A stretch of DNA of 39,165 bases from JBHPCZ01 sp042573625 (GCA_042573625.1 JBHPCZ010000025.1:1-39165), one strand, 5' to 3'. Numbered from the stretch's first letter, positions 1-9,803 are shown. Notes: generated by a model not told the origin, from the letters alone. A program made the numbers and translations.

Positions 1-1
1 G

Positions 2-2179
2 ATCTGGAGCGAGGACAACGCGCCGGTTTATGTGAAGATCGAGGGGAGCCCGGGTCAACGGGTCGGATCTATGGGTTATCCAAATACCTTTATTGAGGTC
101 AAGGGGCCGGCTTCCGATGATGTGGGCTGGCTAAATGCCGGCGCTAAGATCGTTGTTCACGGACACGCAACAAACGGTGTGGCAAATGCCATGGCCCAGG
201 GAAAAATTTATATTGGGGGAAATATCGGCTCCCGTGGAATGACCATGACAAAATACAACCCACGCTTCGATCCTCCGGAATTATGGGTTTTAGGATCTGC
301 GGGAGATTATTTTGGAGAGTTTATGGCGGGCGGAATGGCCGTGATCTGTGGCCACGAGCCGCAAAACCCGGAGAATATCTTGGGATACCGCCCTTTGGTA
401 GGGATGGTCGGCGGCAAAGTTTTTTTCAGAGGCCCTCATGGCGGCTATAGCCAAACAGATGCCAAGATAACCCCGATTACCGATGAAGATTGGGACTGGT
501 TGTTGGAAAATCTTGAAATCTACCTGGAACACATCGATCAAAAAGCGCTTCTCAAATCCTTGTCGGAAAGAACAGAGTGGCAGCTTTTGGCCGCGCGAAC
601 GCCCCAGGAGAAAATTTCATTTCACAGACGTTCCATGAAGTCTTTCATGGAAAATGTATGGGACAAAACCCTGGGGCTGGGAGGGTTGGTTGGCGATCTG
701 ACAAATATTGAAAGAAGCCCGATACCGATCATTACACATGGGGATTTGCGCCGGTTTGTACCCATATGGGAAAACCGCAAATACAAAGCACCCTGTGAGG
801 CCACGTGTCCGACAGGTATCCCGGTTCAGGAACGCTGGCGGCTGGTACGGGAAGGCCGCGTGGATGAAGCCGTGGATCTCGCGCTGGCCTATACGCCTTT
901 TCCAGCAACGATTTGCGGGTATCTTTGCTCGAATCCCTGCATGCAGTCTTGTACCAAACAATCCGCCTTCATGGCTCCCGTGGATATAACAAAGCTGGGG
1001 CAGGCGAGCATTGAAGCCGGTTATCCGGAATTACCGCCGGATACCGGAAAAAGAATAGCGATTATCGGCGGCGGACCCGCCGGAATTTCGGTCGCCTGGC
1101 AGCTTCGACTCAAAGGACACCATGCGGTTATTTATGATACCGGGAAAGCCCTGGGCGGGAAGATCGCTTCGGTGATACCCGATAACCGCATTCCGGGAGC
1201 GGTATTTGGAAAAGAAATAAAAAGGGTGGAAAAGGTGATCCCTCATGTCAACCTGCAACAGAAACTCGAAAGCAAGGATATCGAACAGCTCACCGAAGAT
1301 TTCGATTTTGTTGTCATTGCTGCGGGCGCTCAAAAACCTCGAACCATGCCCATCCCCGGAAAAGAGAGGATGATCACGGCTCTCGATTTTCTTACCATGG
1401 CCAAGAAAGGTACCGCCAAACCGGGAAAGCGTGTGGTCATCATCGGTGCGGGAAATGTGGGCTGTGATGTGGCTGCTGAGGCGGCTCGGCTGGGCGCGGA
1501 AGAACTCACGCTTCTTGATATTCAGGAGCCCGCATCGTTCGGAAAAGAGCGAAAGGAAGCAGAGGCCGTGGGGGCGATCTTCAGGTGGCCGGTTTTTACA
1601 AAAGAGATTGTCGAAGAAGGGGTAAAACTCAACTCCGGCGAAATATTACCGGCGGACACGGTGGTGATATCTATCGGCGATATCCCGGATTTAGAGTTCC
1701 TTCCCCAGGACGTGGCGACTGAAAATGGGTTTATCGTCGTCAACGAATACTACCAGACCACGATGCCCAAGATCTTTGCCATTGGAGATGCCGTTAAGCC
1801 GGGCCTTTTAACGGATGCGATCGGGTCGGGCAGAATTGCCGCATCGGCAATCATTGATATGCTGGAAAATAAACACCCCCAATGGGACGACCGAGGAATG
1901 ATAGACATTGAGCGCATTTCTCTGGAATATTTTGATCCCAGGATAACGCGGTTTGAAGACCTTGGCAACTGTGGTGAGCAATGTTCATCCTGCGGCGCTT
2001 GCAGAGACTGCGGTGTGTGCGTTGAAGTCTGTCCTGAAGCAGCCATCAGCAAGAAGGAAAAAGAGAACAATGACTTTGAATATATGGTCGATGAAACAAA
2101 GTGTATCGGCTGCGGATTCTGCGCGGGTGCATGCCCCTGCGGGATCTGGAATCTTGTGGAAAATGAACCTGTGGGGTAA
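2..2179 (+). CDS. Glutamate synthase-like fusion: GXGXG domain + GltD-type FAD/NAD(P) oxidoreductase + 2x[4Fe-4S] ferredoxin (5' partial)
   Basis: The frame is open from base 2 and the conserved sequence begins before the first possible GTG (base 32), so the start lies outside the window. Domain order over 725 visible residues: a GXGXG beta-helix like the C-terminus of GltB (residues ~1-175, with repeated G-x-x-x-G patterns such as IYIGGNIGSRG); a Cys-rich GltD N-terminal domain (CEATCPTGIP then CGYLCSNPCMQSC, ~265-330); an FAD Rossmann motif (IIGGGPAGIS, ~353); an NAD(P)H motif (IIGAGNVGCD, ~478); and two ferredoxin clusters at the C-terminus (CSSCGACRDCGVCVEVCP and CIGCGFCAGACP). In this family the GltD part passes electrons to the glutamate synthase core. 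Sulfate reducers often have GOGAT split into separate polypeptides, and this one probably works with amidotransferase and FMN-domain proteins encoded upstream. Assignment as the electron-input subunit of a split GOGAT is inference; it could serve another flavin/Fe-S oxidoreductase. Confidence 0.85.
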   Translation: MWSEDNAPVYVKIEGSPGQRVGSMGYPNTFIEVKGPASDDVGWLNAGAKIVVHGHATNGVANAMAQGKIYIGGNIGSRGMTMTKYNPRFDPPELWVLGSAGDYFGEFMAGGMAVICGHEPQNPENILGYRPLVGMVGGKVFFRGPHGGYSQTDAKITPITDEDWDWLLENLEIYLEHIDQKALLKSLSERTEWQLLAARTPQEKISFHRRSMKSFMENVWDKTLGLGGLVGDLTNIERSPIPIITHGDLRRFVPIWENRKYKAPCEATCPTGIPVQERWRLVREGRVDEAVDLALAYTPFPATICGYLCSNPCMQSCTKQSAFMAPVDITKLGQASIEAGYPELPPDTGKRIAIIGGGPAGISVAWQLRLKGHHAVIYDTGKALGGKIASVIPDNRIPGAVFGKEIKRVEKVIPHVNLQQKLESKDIEQLTEDFDFVVIAAGAQKPRTMPIPGKERMITALDFLTMAKKGTAKPGKRVVIIGAGNVGCDVAAEAARLGAEELTLLDIQEPASFGKERKEAEAVGAIFRWPVFTKEIVEEGVKLNSGEILPADTVVISIGDIPDLEFLPQDVATENGFIVVNEYYQTTMPKIFAIGDAVKPGLLTDAIGSGRIAASAIIDMLENKHPQWDDRGMIDIERISLEYFDPRITRFEDLGNCGEQCSSCGACRDCGVCVEVCPEAAISKKEKENNDFEYMVDETKCIGCGFCAGACPCGIWNLVENEPVG

Positions 2180-2262
2180 AAACGAAAACAGCGCCTTGCC
2201 CCAATATCTCCGAGTTGGCAAAACCGACGAAAATTATTTTTGAAAGGTACGCTACCCATACC

Positions 2263-3402
2263 ATGAAAGCGCTTTTAGCCCTTGAAGACGGGCGCACCTT
2301 CAATTGCCGAAGCTTTACCGGACCGGGAGAGACCGGGGGTGAAGTCGTATTCAATACAAGCATGACAGGATACCAGGAGGTGTTGACCGACCCATCCTAC
2401 AGAGGACAGATGGTGGCCATGACCTACCCGCTGGTGGGCAATTACGGTGTTAACCCGGAAGATGTGGAGTCTGACCGAATCCAGGTGTCCGCTTTTTTGG
2501 TTAAGGAATATCAGGACTTTCCCAGCAACTTCAGGTCCACCGCAACCCTCAGGGAGTACCTCAAAAAACAGGGTGTAATGGGATTAGAAGATCTAGATAC
2601 CCGTGCGCTGACACGCCATATTCGAAATGCCGGTGCCATGCGGGCATTTGTATCCACCCAGAACCTTGATGCCGATTCAGCGGTCAGGCGTGCAAGAGAA
2701 ATTCCCAGCATGGAGGGGCAGGAGCTTGTCACCGGGGTGACAACGGAAACTCCCTTTTACTGGACTGATGGAAAACCAGTATATTTCAACACCGGCGATT
2801 TCAAGCCCGGCAGGAATATCTGGGAAAAAAAGGGGGAAAAGCGCTCTGTCATCGCCTTTGATTTTGGAATTAAATATAACATTCTGAGATGTTTGGAAGA
2901 TGTGGGTTTCGAGATCATCGTGGTACCTGCTTCCTTCGGAGCCCATGTAGTCAAAGCCATGGAACCGGACGGAATATTTCTTTCAAACGGTCCCGGTGAT
3001 CCTGAACCGGTGACGTATGCCATCGAAACCATCCAGGCACTTTTGGGATATCGCCCCATATTCGGTATCTGCCTCGGGCATCAGCTTCTGGGGCTCGCAC
3101 TGGGCGGAAAGACGTTTAAACTGAAATTCGGTCACCGCGGCGCCAATCAACCCGTGAAAAACCTGCGATCCGGAAAAATCGAAATCACATCACAGAATCA
3201 TGGATTTGCCGTGGATTTAGACAGCCTGAGCGAAAGAAAGATTGAAACCACCCACATTAACTTAAATGACAATACACTGGAAGGATTCAGGCACCGGGAA
3301 TATCCAATTCTTGCCGTACAATACCATCCTGAAGCATCACCCGGCCCGCATGACGCAAAATATCTTTTTGATGAATTCAAATCTATGATTCGTAATAATT
3401 AA
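2263..3402 (+). CDS. carA: Carbamoyl-phosphate synthase small (glutaminase) subunit
   Basis: CarA hydrolyses glutamine and channels ammonia to CarB for carbamoyl phosphate (pyrimidine and arginine synthesis). From ATG 2263 the product is 379 residues, normal for CarA, and begins MKALLALEDGRTF as family members do; an in-frame TTG at 2215 would add 16 non-conserved residues. The N-terminal CarA domain covers about 1-150. The class I glutamine amidotransferase domain starts near residue 193. The nucleophile is Cys270 in FGICLGHQ, and His355/Glu357 in QYHPEASPGP complete the triad. No strong Shine-Dalgarno is seen (GAAAGG lies rather far upstream). It follows the GOGAT-like gene after 83 bases and precedes carB by 206 bases, both on the same strand. 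Confidence 0.96.
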   Translation: MKALLALEDGRTFNCRSFTGPGETGGEVVFNTSMTGYQEVLTDPSYRGQMVAMTYPLVGNYGVNPEDVESDRIQVSAFLVKEYQDFPSNFRSTATLREYLKKQGVMGLEDLDTRALTRHIRNAGAMRAFVSTQNLDADSAVRRAREIPSMEGQELVTGVTTETPFYWTDGKPVYFNTGDFKPGRNIWEKKGEKRSVIAFDFGIKYNILRCLEDVGFEIIVVPASFGAHVVKAMEPDGIFLSNGPGDPEPVTYAIETIQALLGYRPIFGICLGHQLLGLALGGKTFKLKFGHRGANQPVKNLRSGKIEITSQNHGFAVDLDSLSERKIETTHINLNDNTLEGFRHREYPILAVQYHPEASPGPHDAKYLFDEFKSMIRNN

Positions 3403-3608
3403 GCCACAAAGGCACTAAAACACTAAAAATATGGGATCTTCTCTTTTTAATAAAGCTATATAATTGAGCAGTTGGGGAGTTTTTGTTGTAAGTGCTTATT
3501 TACAGCGAAATGGAGCTCTTTTATGAAAAAATCCCCGACCCCTGATATAATTAATGCCCTTTCTTTGTGCCTTAATGGCCTAACTGTTATTATGGTTCTA
3601 TAAGAAGA
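3403..3608. other. carA-carB spacer with imperfect inverted repeat
   Basis: This 206-base AT-rich spacer has no credible gene. Its ends carry related sequences in opposite orientation: GCCACAAAGGCACTAAA at 3403-3419 and CTTTGTGCCTTAATGGC near 3562-3578, whose reverse complement is GCCATTAAGGCACAAAG. The pair could form a long-range hairpin or be degraded remnants of a dispersed repeat. A separate promoter for carB could lie here, but no clear -35/-10 pair was identified. Confidence 0.45.
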
Positions 3609-6600
3609 ATGCCAAAGCGAACAGACATACAAAAAATCCTCATTATCGGGGCGGGCCCCATTATCATCAGTCAGGCGTGTGAATTTGACTATTCAGGCAC
3701 ACAGGCCTGCAAGGCTTTGAAAGAAGAGGGTTACAAGGTCATACTGGTGAACAGTAATCCCGCAACCATAATGACCGACCCTGACACGGCGGACAGAATC
3801 TATATAGAGCCGGTGACGCCCGAGACGGTTGCAAAGATCATCGAGAGGGAACGTCCCTGTGCCCTGCTTCCGACATTGGGTGGTCAGACGGGGCTCAACA
3901 CTGCCGTGGAAGTGGCACGGATGGGTGTTTTAGACAAATTCGGCGTTGAAATGATCGGGGCAAATATCGATTCCATTAATAAGGCCGAAGACAGAGATCT
4001 TTTCCGCCGGGCAATGGACAGAATCGGACTTCGCATACCCCAAAGCGGTATCGCGACCGACATGGAACAGGTCCGCTCTGCTGCCGAAGCGATCGGGTTT
4101 CCGATCATTGTTCGTCCGAGCTTTACCCTGGGAGGAACAGGGGGGGGTGTTGCTTATAATCCCGAAGACCTGGAAAAACTGGCCAAGGCCGGGCTGGACG
4201 CCAGCTTGATCGGGCAGGTCATGCTTGAGGAATCTGCTCTGGGGTGGAAGGAATTTGAGCTTGAAGTCATGCGGGACAAACAGGATAATGTTGTCATTAT
4301 ATGCTCCATTGAAAACGTAGACCCCATGGGGATTCACACCGGTGACAGTATTACCGTTGCACCTGCCCAGACGCTTTCTGACAGAGAATACCAGACCATG
4401 CGGGATTCATCCATCGCTATCATGCGGGAGATTGGTGTCGATACCGGCGGTTCAAACGTTCAATTCGCCGTTAATCCTAAAAATGGAGAAATGATCGTGA
4501 TTGAGATGAATCCCAGGGTTTCGCGCAGTTCAGCCCTTGCCTCCAAGGCCACCGGTTATCCCATTGCAAAAATCGCGGCCAAGCTGGCCGTTGGGTACAC
4601 TCTTGACGAAATTCCCAATGACATTACCGGTGAGACAATGGCATCTTTTGAACCGACCATTGATTACTGCGTTGTCAAAATACCGCGATGGACCTTTGAA
4701 AAATTTCCGGAAACGCAGGATTATCTGACCACTTCGATGAAGTCCGTGGGTGAAACAATGACCATCGGCAGAACGTTCAAGGAAGCCCTGCAGAAAGGGC
4801 TGAGATCCCTTGAGATCGGTCGTTATGGTCTGGGCGCTGACGGGAAAGACCTAACAATACCATCCATATCCGAAATCGAACAGCGCCTGGCGACCCCGAA
4901 TTCAGAGCGAATTTTTTACCTGCGTTACGCCTTTCTAAAGGGGCTTTCTCTGCAGTCCATTTATGAATTGACGCATATCGACCCGTGGTTTTTGTATCAG
5001 ATCAAACAGATCGTTGATTTTGAGCGAGAGATCATTAAGAGTGAAGGGGAGCCATCAGAAGCAGTTTTGAGGAAGGCAAAATCCTGGGGCTTTTCGGATA
5101 TCCAGCTCGCGTACCTCACGGGCTCCAGTGAAGATACGATAATGGCAAGGCGCAAAGATCTTGGCATCCGCCCGGTCTACAAGCTTGTCGATACCTGTGC
5201 GGCTGAATTCAAGGCGGTCACGCCCTATTATTATTCGACATATGAGAACGAGAACGAAGCCAGGGTTTCCGATCGAAAAAAGGTGATGATTTTAGGGGGT
5301 GGTCCCAACAGGATCGGTCAGGGGATAGAATTTGATTACTGCTGTGTCCATGCTTCTTTCGCGCTCCGGGAAGAAGGGGTCGAGAGCATTATGGTCAACA
5401 GCAACCCCGAAACCGTTAGTACGGATTATGACACCTCCGACAAACTATATTTCGAACCGCTGACAAAGGAAGATGTGATGCACATCGTTGAGACGGAAAA
5501 GCCGTTGGGTGTCATCGTTCAGTTTGGTGGGCAGACCCCCCTCAACCTTTCTGTCCCCCTGTTTGAAGCGGGTGTTCCTATACTGGGTACGCAGCCGGAG
5601 AGCATCGATCGCGCAGAAGATCGGGAGATGTTTCAGGCCATGCTAAAAAAACTGGGACTTGTTCAGCCGGAAAACGGCACTGCCCTCAATGTAAAAGAAG
5701 CTGTTAAAGTGGCGGAAGCCATCGGGTACCCTGTTGTTGTGCGTCCTTCTTACGTACTGGGCGGCAGGGCGATGAAAATAGTATACGATCAAAAAGATCT
5801 TGAAAATTTCACAAGGCTTGCGATGATTGCGTCGCCGGGCTATCCGATACTGATAGACAAATTTCTGGAGGACGCCGTCGAGGTCGATGTGGATGCCATC
5901 TCTGACGGGAGAACGACCATCATTGGCGGCATCATGGAGCACATAGAGGAGGCGGGCATTCATTCCGGTGATTCGGCCTGTGTCCTTCCACCATACAGTC
6001 TTTCACCGGATGCGATTGATGAGATAACGCGGGCCACAAAGGCAATGGCATCGGAGCTGGCTGTTGTGGGGTTGATGAACGTTCAGTACGCTTTAAAAGA
6101 CGACCGGCTGTTTGTTCTGGAAGTCAACCCCAGGGCTTCCAGAACCGTTCCTTTTGTGAGCAAGGCCACCGGCGTGCCTCTTGCAAAACTCGCCACCAAG
6201 GCGATGCTCGGCAGAACCCTGGAAGAACTCGGCCTGACGTGTGAGAAAATCCCGTCGTATGTTTCGGTAAAAGAGGCGGTTCTGCCTTTTGACAGGTTTC
6301 CTGACGTGGATACGCTGCTGGGACCGGAAATGAAATCAACCGGAGAGGTTATGGGCATTGATTCGGAATTCGGCCTTGCCTACGCCAAGGCACAGCTCGG
6401 GGCCGGGCAGAGCCTGCCCGTTTCAGGTAATGTTTTCATCAGCGTGAAAGATCGTGACAAGGAGCAGGTTCTCTTTACAGCCTCGCAATTTCACGAAATG
6501 GGCTTTACGGTCATGGCAACCCGAGGGACTTCACTGTTTTTAGAAAAGAATGGTATTCCCAACAAGATGGTGAACAAGGTTTCGTTCGGTCGTCCCCATG

Positions 6601-6851
6601 TGGTCGATGCGATCAAAAACAATGAAATCCAGCTGATCATAAACAGCGGATCCGGCGGCGAAACCAAGCGTGACGGATACGAGATCAGACGTGCGGCAAT
6701 CAAGTTTAATATCCCCTATGCAACGACGACCGCAGGCGGCATGACCATGTGTAAAGGTATAATGGCACTCAAGGACAAAGCGCTTTCTGTAAAGACGATC
6801 CAGGAGTATATCGCTGAATCCGGCAAGCAGGAGGCAAAAAGGGATAATTGA
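3609..6851 (+). CDS. carB: Carbamoyl-phosphate synthase large subunit
   Basis: CarB makes carbamoyl phosphate from bicarbonate, two ATP and ammonia supplied by CarA. The 1080-residue length is typical. The two homologous ATP-grasp halves are visible: the first has IIGAGPIIISQACEFDYSG near residue 12 and FTLGGTGGG near 172; the second has ILGGGPNRIGQGIEFDY near 562 and SYVLGGRAMKIV near 715. An oligomerisation domain lies between them, and an MGS-like allosteric domain occupies about 940-1070. The start ATG has AGAAGA just upstream. The gene is complete, with no frameshift. purF follows on the same strand after a 69-base gap, consistent with a nucleotide biosynthesis cluster. Confidence 0.98.
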   Translation: MPKRTDIQKILIIGAGPIIISQACEFDYSGTQACKALKEEGYKVILVNSNPATIMTDPDTADRIYIEPVTPETVAKIIERERPCALLPTLGGQTGLNTAVEVARMGVLDKFGVEMIGANIDSINKAEDRDLFRRAMDRIGLRIPQSGIATDMEQVRSAAEAIGFPIIVRPSFTLGGTGGGVAYNPEDLEKLAKAGLDASLIGQVMLEESALGWKEFELEVMRDKQDNVVIICSIENVDPMGIHTGDSITVAPAQTLSDREYQTMRDSSIAIMREIGVDTGGSNVQFAVNPKNGEMIVIEMNPRVSRSSALASKATGYPIAKIAAKLAVGYTLDEIPNDITGETMASFEPTIDYCVVKIPRWTFEKFPETQDYLTTSMKSVGETMTIGRTFKEALQKGLRSLEIGRYGLGADGKDLTIPSISEIEQRLATPNSERIFYLRYAFLKGLSLQSIYELTHIDPWFLYQIKQIVDFEREIIKSEGEPSEAVLRKAKSWGFSDIQLAYLTGSSEDTIMARRKDLGIRPVYKLVDTCAAEFKAVTPYYYSTYENENEARVSDRKKVMILGGGPNRIGQGIEFDYCCVHASFALREEGVESIMVNSNPETVSTDYDTSDKLYFEPLTKEDVMHIVETEKPLGVIVQFGGQTPLNLSVPLFEAGVPILGTQPESIDRAEDREMFQAMLKKLGLVQPENGTALNVKEAVKVAEAIGYPVVVRPSYVLGGRAMKIVYDQKDLENFTRLAMIASPGYPILIDKFLEDAVEVDVDAISDGRTTIIGGIMEHIEEAGIHSGDSACVLPPYSLSPDAIDEITRATKAMASELAVVGLMNVQYALKDDRLFVLEVNPRASRTVPFVSKATGVPLAKLATKAMLGRTLEELGLTCEKIPSYVSVKEAVLPFDRFPDVDTLLGPEMKSTGEVMGIDSEFGLAYAKAQLGAGQSLPVSGNVFISVKDRDKEQVLFTASQFHEMGFTVMATRGTSLFLEKNGIPNKMVNKVSFGRPHVVDAIKNNEIQLIINSGSGGETKRDGYEIRRAAIKFNIPYATTTAGGMTMCKGIMALKDKALSVKTIQEYIAESGKQEAKRDN

Positions 6852-6920
6852 GTTACTAAAGGGTTCATTAACTATCCGGCATTGAGCAAATTAAACAAAC
6901 TTTTTAATCAAGGGAATATG

Positions 6921-8330
6921 ATGGATTATCTGGATAAGCCTCGCGAGGCATGTGGCATTTTCGGCATTTACGGGCACCCTGAAGGTGCGAGATTGACCTA
7001 TTTCGGTCTGTATGCGCTTCAACACAGGGGGCAGGAAAGCGCCGGGATCGCTGTTACCCGGGATAAAAGTATTATTGAGCATAAGGGTATGGGGCTGGTC
7101 CCGGATGTTTTTAAATCGAGACACCTGGAGCAGTTAAGCGGTGGAAGCGCTATCGGACATGTGCGATATTCCACTACCGGGAGCTCAATACTGTCCAATG
7201 CCCAGCCGTTTGTCGTTCATCACCGAAAAAAATCGTATGCCGTGGCCCATAACGGAAACCTTGTCAATGCCCTTCATCTGAAAAACGAACTTGAAGAAGC
7301 GGGTTCAATTTTTCAAACAACCATGGACAGCGAGATCCTTCTTCATCTTTTGGTTAGCAAATTGAAAAAGGGCTTTGAACAGGCGCTGGTCGATACTGTG
7401 TCTAAGCTGAAAGGGGCGTTTTCATTTGCCGTACTGACGAGCAAGGGTGAAGTTATCGGGATCCGGGATCCGAACGGCTTCAGACCACTCTGTTTAGGCA
7501 GGCTGAATGGCCACTACGTACTGGCATCCGAAACCTGCGCCCTTGATCTTGTCGAGGCTGAATTCATACGGGAGATTGAACCCGGAGAGATCGTTATTAT
7601 CGACGAGGACGGTATCAAAAGCATTAATTTGCCCCCTGCACCCCATCGGTCTTTTTGTATTTTTGAATTCATCTACTTTGCGAGACCGGACAGCAAACTT
7701 TGCGGGCAGAATGTCTATTTGACGCGGAAGGCGCACGGCCGGTGCCTCGCTCAAGAATCACCGGTTGATGCAGACTTGGTGATGCCTTTTCCTGACTCGG
7801 GAACTTACGCGGCATTGGGTTTTTCAGAAGCTTCCGGTATCCCGTTTGAAATGGGCATGATCCGAAATCACTATGTGGGAAGAACATTTATTCAGCCCAC
7901 CCAGAGCATGCGCGACTTTGGTGTGAGGGTAAAACTGAACCCGGTCATGGAGCTTTTAAATGGGCGGGATATCATCATTATTGAAGATTCCATTATCAGA
8001 GGAACCACGGTCAAAACAAGGGTAAAATCGCTGCGGGGTATGGGTGTAAAACGGATTCACCTGCGGGTGGCAGGTCCGCCGCATCGCTTTCCATGTCATT
8101 ATGGCATCGATTTCTCAACAAGAGGCGAACTGATCGCGGCAATGAAGTCTGTTGATAAACTGAAAGATTTTTTAGGTCTCGATTCCCTTTCTTATCTCAG
8201 CCTTGATGGCCTTTTAGCATCGACCGGCGTTAAAAATCCGGAAGACAATTTCTGCAAGGCATGCTTTGACGGATGCTATCCGGTGGAATTCGACGAATTA
8301 TTGTCCAAAGACTGCCTTGAGAAACGGTAG
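6921..8330 (+). CDS. purF: Amidophosphoribosyltransferase, iron-sulfur type
   Basis: PurF catalyses the first committed step of purine synthesis: PRPP plus glutamine gives phosphoribosylamine. ATG 6921 is chosen because AAGGGA at 6910-6915 sits 5 bases upstream; ATG 6918 is too close, and TTG 6882 adds non-family residues. This gives 469 residues with a 10-residue propeptide before nucleophile Cys11 (ACGIFGIYG). The PRPP loop is IIIIEDSIIRGTT, starting near residue 350. The four cysteines that bind [4Fe-4S] in Bacillus-type PurF all have counterparts: one in RSFCIFEFIYFARPDS, one in FPCHYGID, and CxxC in FCKACFDGC. The propeptide plus cluster cysteines mark the oxygen-sensitive, processed class, which fits an anaerobe. 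Confidence 0.97.
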   Translation: MDYLDKPREACGIFGIYGHPEGARLTYFGLYALQHRGQESAGIAVTRDKSIIEHKGMGLVPDVFKSRHLEQLSGGSAIGHVRYSTTGSSILSNAQPFVVHHRKKSYAVAHNGNLVNALHLKNELEEAGSIFQTTMDSEILLHLLVSKLKKGFEQALVDTVSKLKGAFSFAVLTSKGEVIGIRDPNGFRPLCLGRLNGHYVLASETCALDLVEAEFIREIEPGEIVIIDEDGIKSINLPPAPHRSFCIFEFIYFARPDSKLCGQNVYLTRKAHGRCLAQESPVDADLVMPFPDSGTYAALGFSEASGIPFEMGMIRNHYVGRTFIQPTQSMRDFGVRVKLNPVMELLNGRDIIIIEDSIIRGTTVKTRVKSLRGMGVKRIHLRVAGPPHRFPCHYGIDFSTRGELIAAMKSVDKLKDFLGLDSLSYLSLDGLLASTGVKNPEDNFCKACFDGCYPVEFDELLSKDCLEKR

Positions 8331-8346
8331 GAAAGGTTTTTTAAAT

Positions 8347-8707
8347 CCTCTCTTTAGTTATGTCCTAAACTCTCCGCCTCTGGCGGAGGACCCGGAGAGG
8401 TTCTACCGACCCGGGGTGTTCTGATAAGTGAGGCCCAACTCAACCAGTGTGTTGAATAACGAATATCCAATATTCAATGTCGAACATAGAAGGAAAACGG
8501 CCGGTTTGCCTTTGGGTTGGATTTTTTGTGGAATTTGGTGCAGCCATATACAAAAAGGTAGAGAAGAGAACACTTCATTATTGGACATTCCTTGTTCGAA
8601 ATTGGATATTCGGTATCTGTAAATTATCGACGGTTCCCAGAGATAGAGACAAAGTTCCCATCGTGGGGGCTTCCTGATGTCTCCCGCTATGAGGGAAGAG
8701 ACTCACT
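8347..8707. repeat. Dispersed repeat family 1, copy A (~360 bp)
   Basis: Non-coding sequence that aligns along its whole length with 20454-20810. Shared blocks in order are: CTAAACyCTCCrCCTCTGG then GAGGACCCrGAGAGGTTC at the left; GTTGAATAnCGAATATCC; GACATTCCTTG; AAATTGGATATTCGG; CGACGGtTyC; and GGCTTCCTGATGyCTCCCGC ending in GACTCACT. The GAATATCCAATAT...GAAGGA block and the later CATTCCTTG...TTGGATATTCGG block are reverse-complementary, so the element folds on itself. It has no open frame of substance, so it behaves like a non-autonomous, palindromic element. Confidence 0.75.
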
Positions 8708-8740
8708 TGTGCCTTAAACATTCCGCTTACAAAGGCAGAA

Positions 8741-8815
8741 AAAACTTCATCATTCGATATTCCTTGTTGGATATCGGATATCCGGCAACTTGTAAAATGG
8801 CGACGGTTTTCAGGG
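8741..8815. repeat. Dispersed repeat family 1, partial copy C (right arm only)
   Basis: About 75 bases resembling the right-hand arm of copies A and B: CTTCATCATTCGATATTCC, TTGTTGGATATCGGATATCC and GGCGACGGTTTTCAG. It lies only about 35 bases after copy A, so it is either a second insertion or a local partial duplication. The left half of the element is missing. Confidence 0.55.
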
Positions 8816-8898
8816 CCTGATCAAGCTTGCCCCTTCCAGCCTCCACTTGCCAGTTGATGACATTTCCTATATATGATGTTAAATGAAGTTTTATTGTG

Positions 8899-8990
8899 GT
8901 TGTCAAAATAACGTTCCGTTTCAACCGGCAGCTTAATGAAATATGAACAAAAGCGAACCAATAGGAACATATTTATGGAAGCCGCTATAA
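8899..8990. repeat. Dispersed repeat family 2, copy A (92 bp)
   Basis: Aligns without gaps to 38792-38883, with 7 mismatches in 92 bases by eye. Shared blocks include GTTGTCAAAATAACGTTCCG, ATATGAACAAAAGCGAA and CAATAGGAACATATTTATGG. The flanks are unrelated, so the edges are sharp. It lies just upstream of the PAS/HisKA gene at 9072 and may contribute to its upstream region. Function unknown. Confidence 0.75.
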
Positions 8991-9071
8991 TTTTCCATTG
9001 ATACGAGATCCAGCCCAAAAATTATTGTGTCCAGCCTCATTATCTATTTCGCTTGACCGGAGGGTTCGTCA

Positions 9072-9803
9072 ATGATTTTAAAAAAGCCAGCCTATGAAGA
9101 ATTAGAGCAAAGAATCAAAGAATTGGAAAAGGAGTCGATCGAGCTGAAGTGCACTGAAGAGGCGTTACGAGAAAGCAATGAACGAATAGAAACCATATTG
9201 CTTTCCCTGCCGATAGGAATCATGATTGTCGACTCGGAAACGAACAAGATCATTGATGCAAACCCTCAAGCGATTCTCATGATCGAAACGCCTGTTGAGC
9301 AAATAGTGAATTCTAAATGCTATCGGTACTCGACATGTTCGGAGGAAGAGAATAAATGTCCGATTACGGACTTTGGCCGGCAAATCGACAAAAAAGAATG
9401 CGTACTTCTTACGGCGAGTGGAGAAAAAGTGCCGATCCTTAAATCAGTTATTCCGTCCGTATTTGACGGCAGGAAGTGCTTTATAGAGGGCTTTATTGAT
9501 ATTCGTGAGCATAAGCGGGCAGAGTATGAACGGATACAGAAAGAAAAATTGCAAGGCATCATGGAGATGGCCGGCGCCGTGTGCCATGAAATGAATCAGC
9601 CCTTGATGGGAATTTTCGGATATTCAGAGCTCATTTCAATGGATATATCAGAAAACGATCCCTTAAAAGATAGCGTTGCTAAAATTAAAGAACAGGTTGA
9701 CAACCTGGGGGAAATAACTCAGAAACTGATGAAAATCACAAGATATGAGACAAAGGACTATCTTAACGGAAAAATCGTAGATATTGATAAAGCGACCGAG
9801 TAA
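9072..9803 (+). CDS. PAS-HisKA sensor protein lacking the catalytic ATPase domain
   Basis: This 243-residue protein starts with a short coiled coil (about 5-35), followed by a PAS-like domain (about 38-155, with LPIGIMIVD and NKIIDANPQ) containing several cysteines (C101, C107, C113 region). A HisKA dimerisation helix follows, with the phospho-acceptor His172 in CHEMNQPLMGI. It stops after the second HisKA helix, with no HATPase_c N/G boxes. The start is supported by GGAGGG 8 bases upstream. Such half-kinases can be phosphorylated in trans or act as docking proteins. Whether the ATPase domain was lost or never present is unknown; the sequence just after the stop shows no HATPase remnant. Confidence 0.82.
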   Translation: MILKKPAYEELEQRIKELEKESIELKCTEEALRESNERIETILLSLPIGIMIVDSETNKIIDANPQAILMIETPVEQIVNSKCYRYSTCSEEENKCPITDFGRQIDKKECVLLTASGEKVPILKSVIPSVFDGRKCFIEGFIDIREHKRAEYERIQKEKLQGIMEMAGAVCHEMNQPLMGIFGYSELISMDISENDPLKDSVAKIKEQVDNLGEITQKLMKITRYETKDYLNGKIVDIDKATE

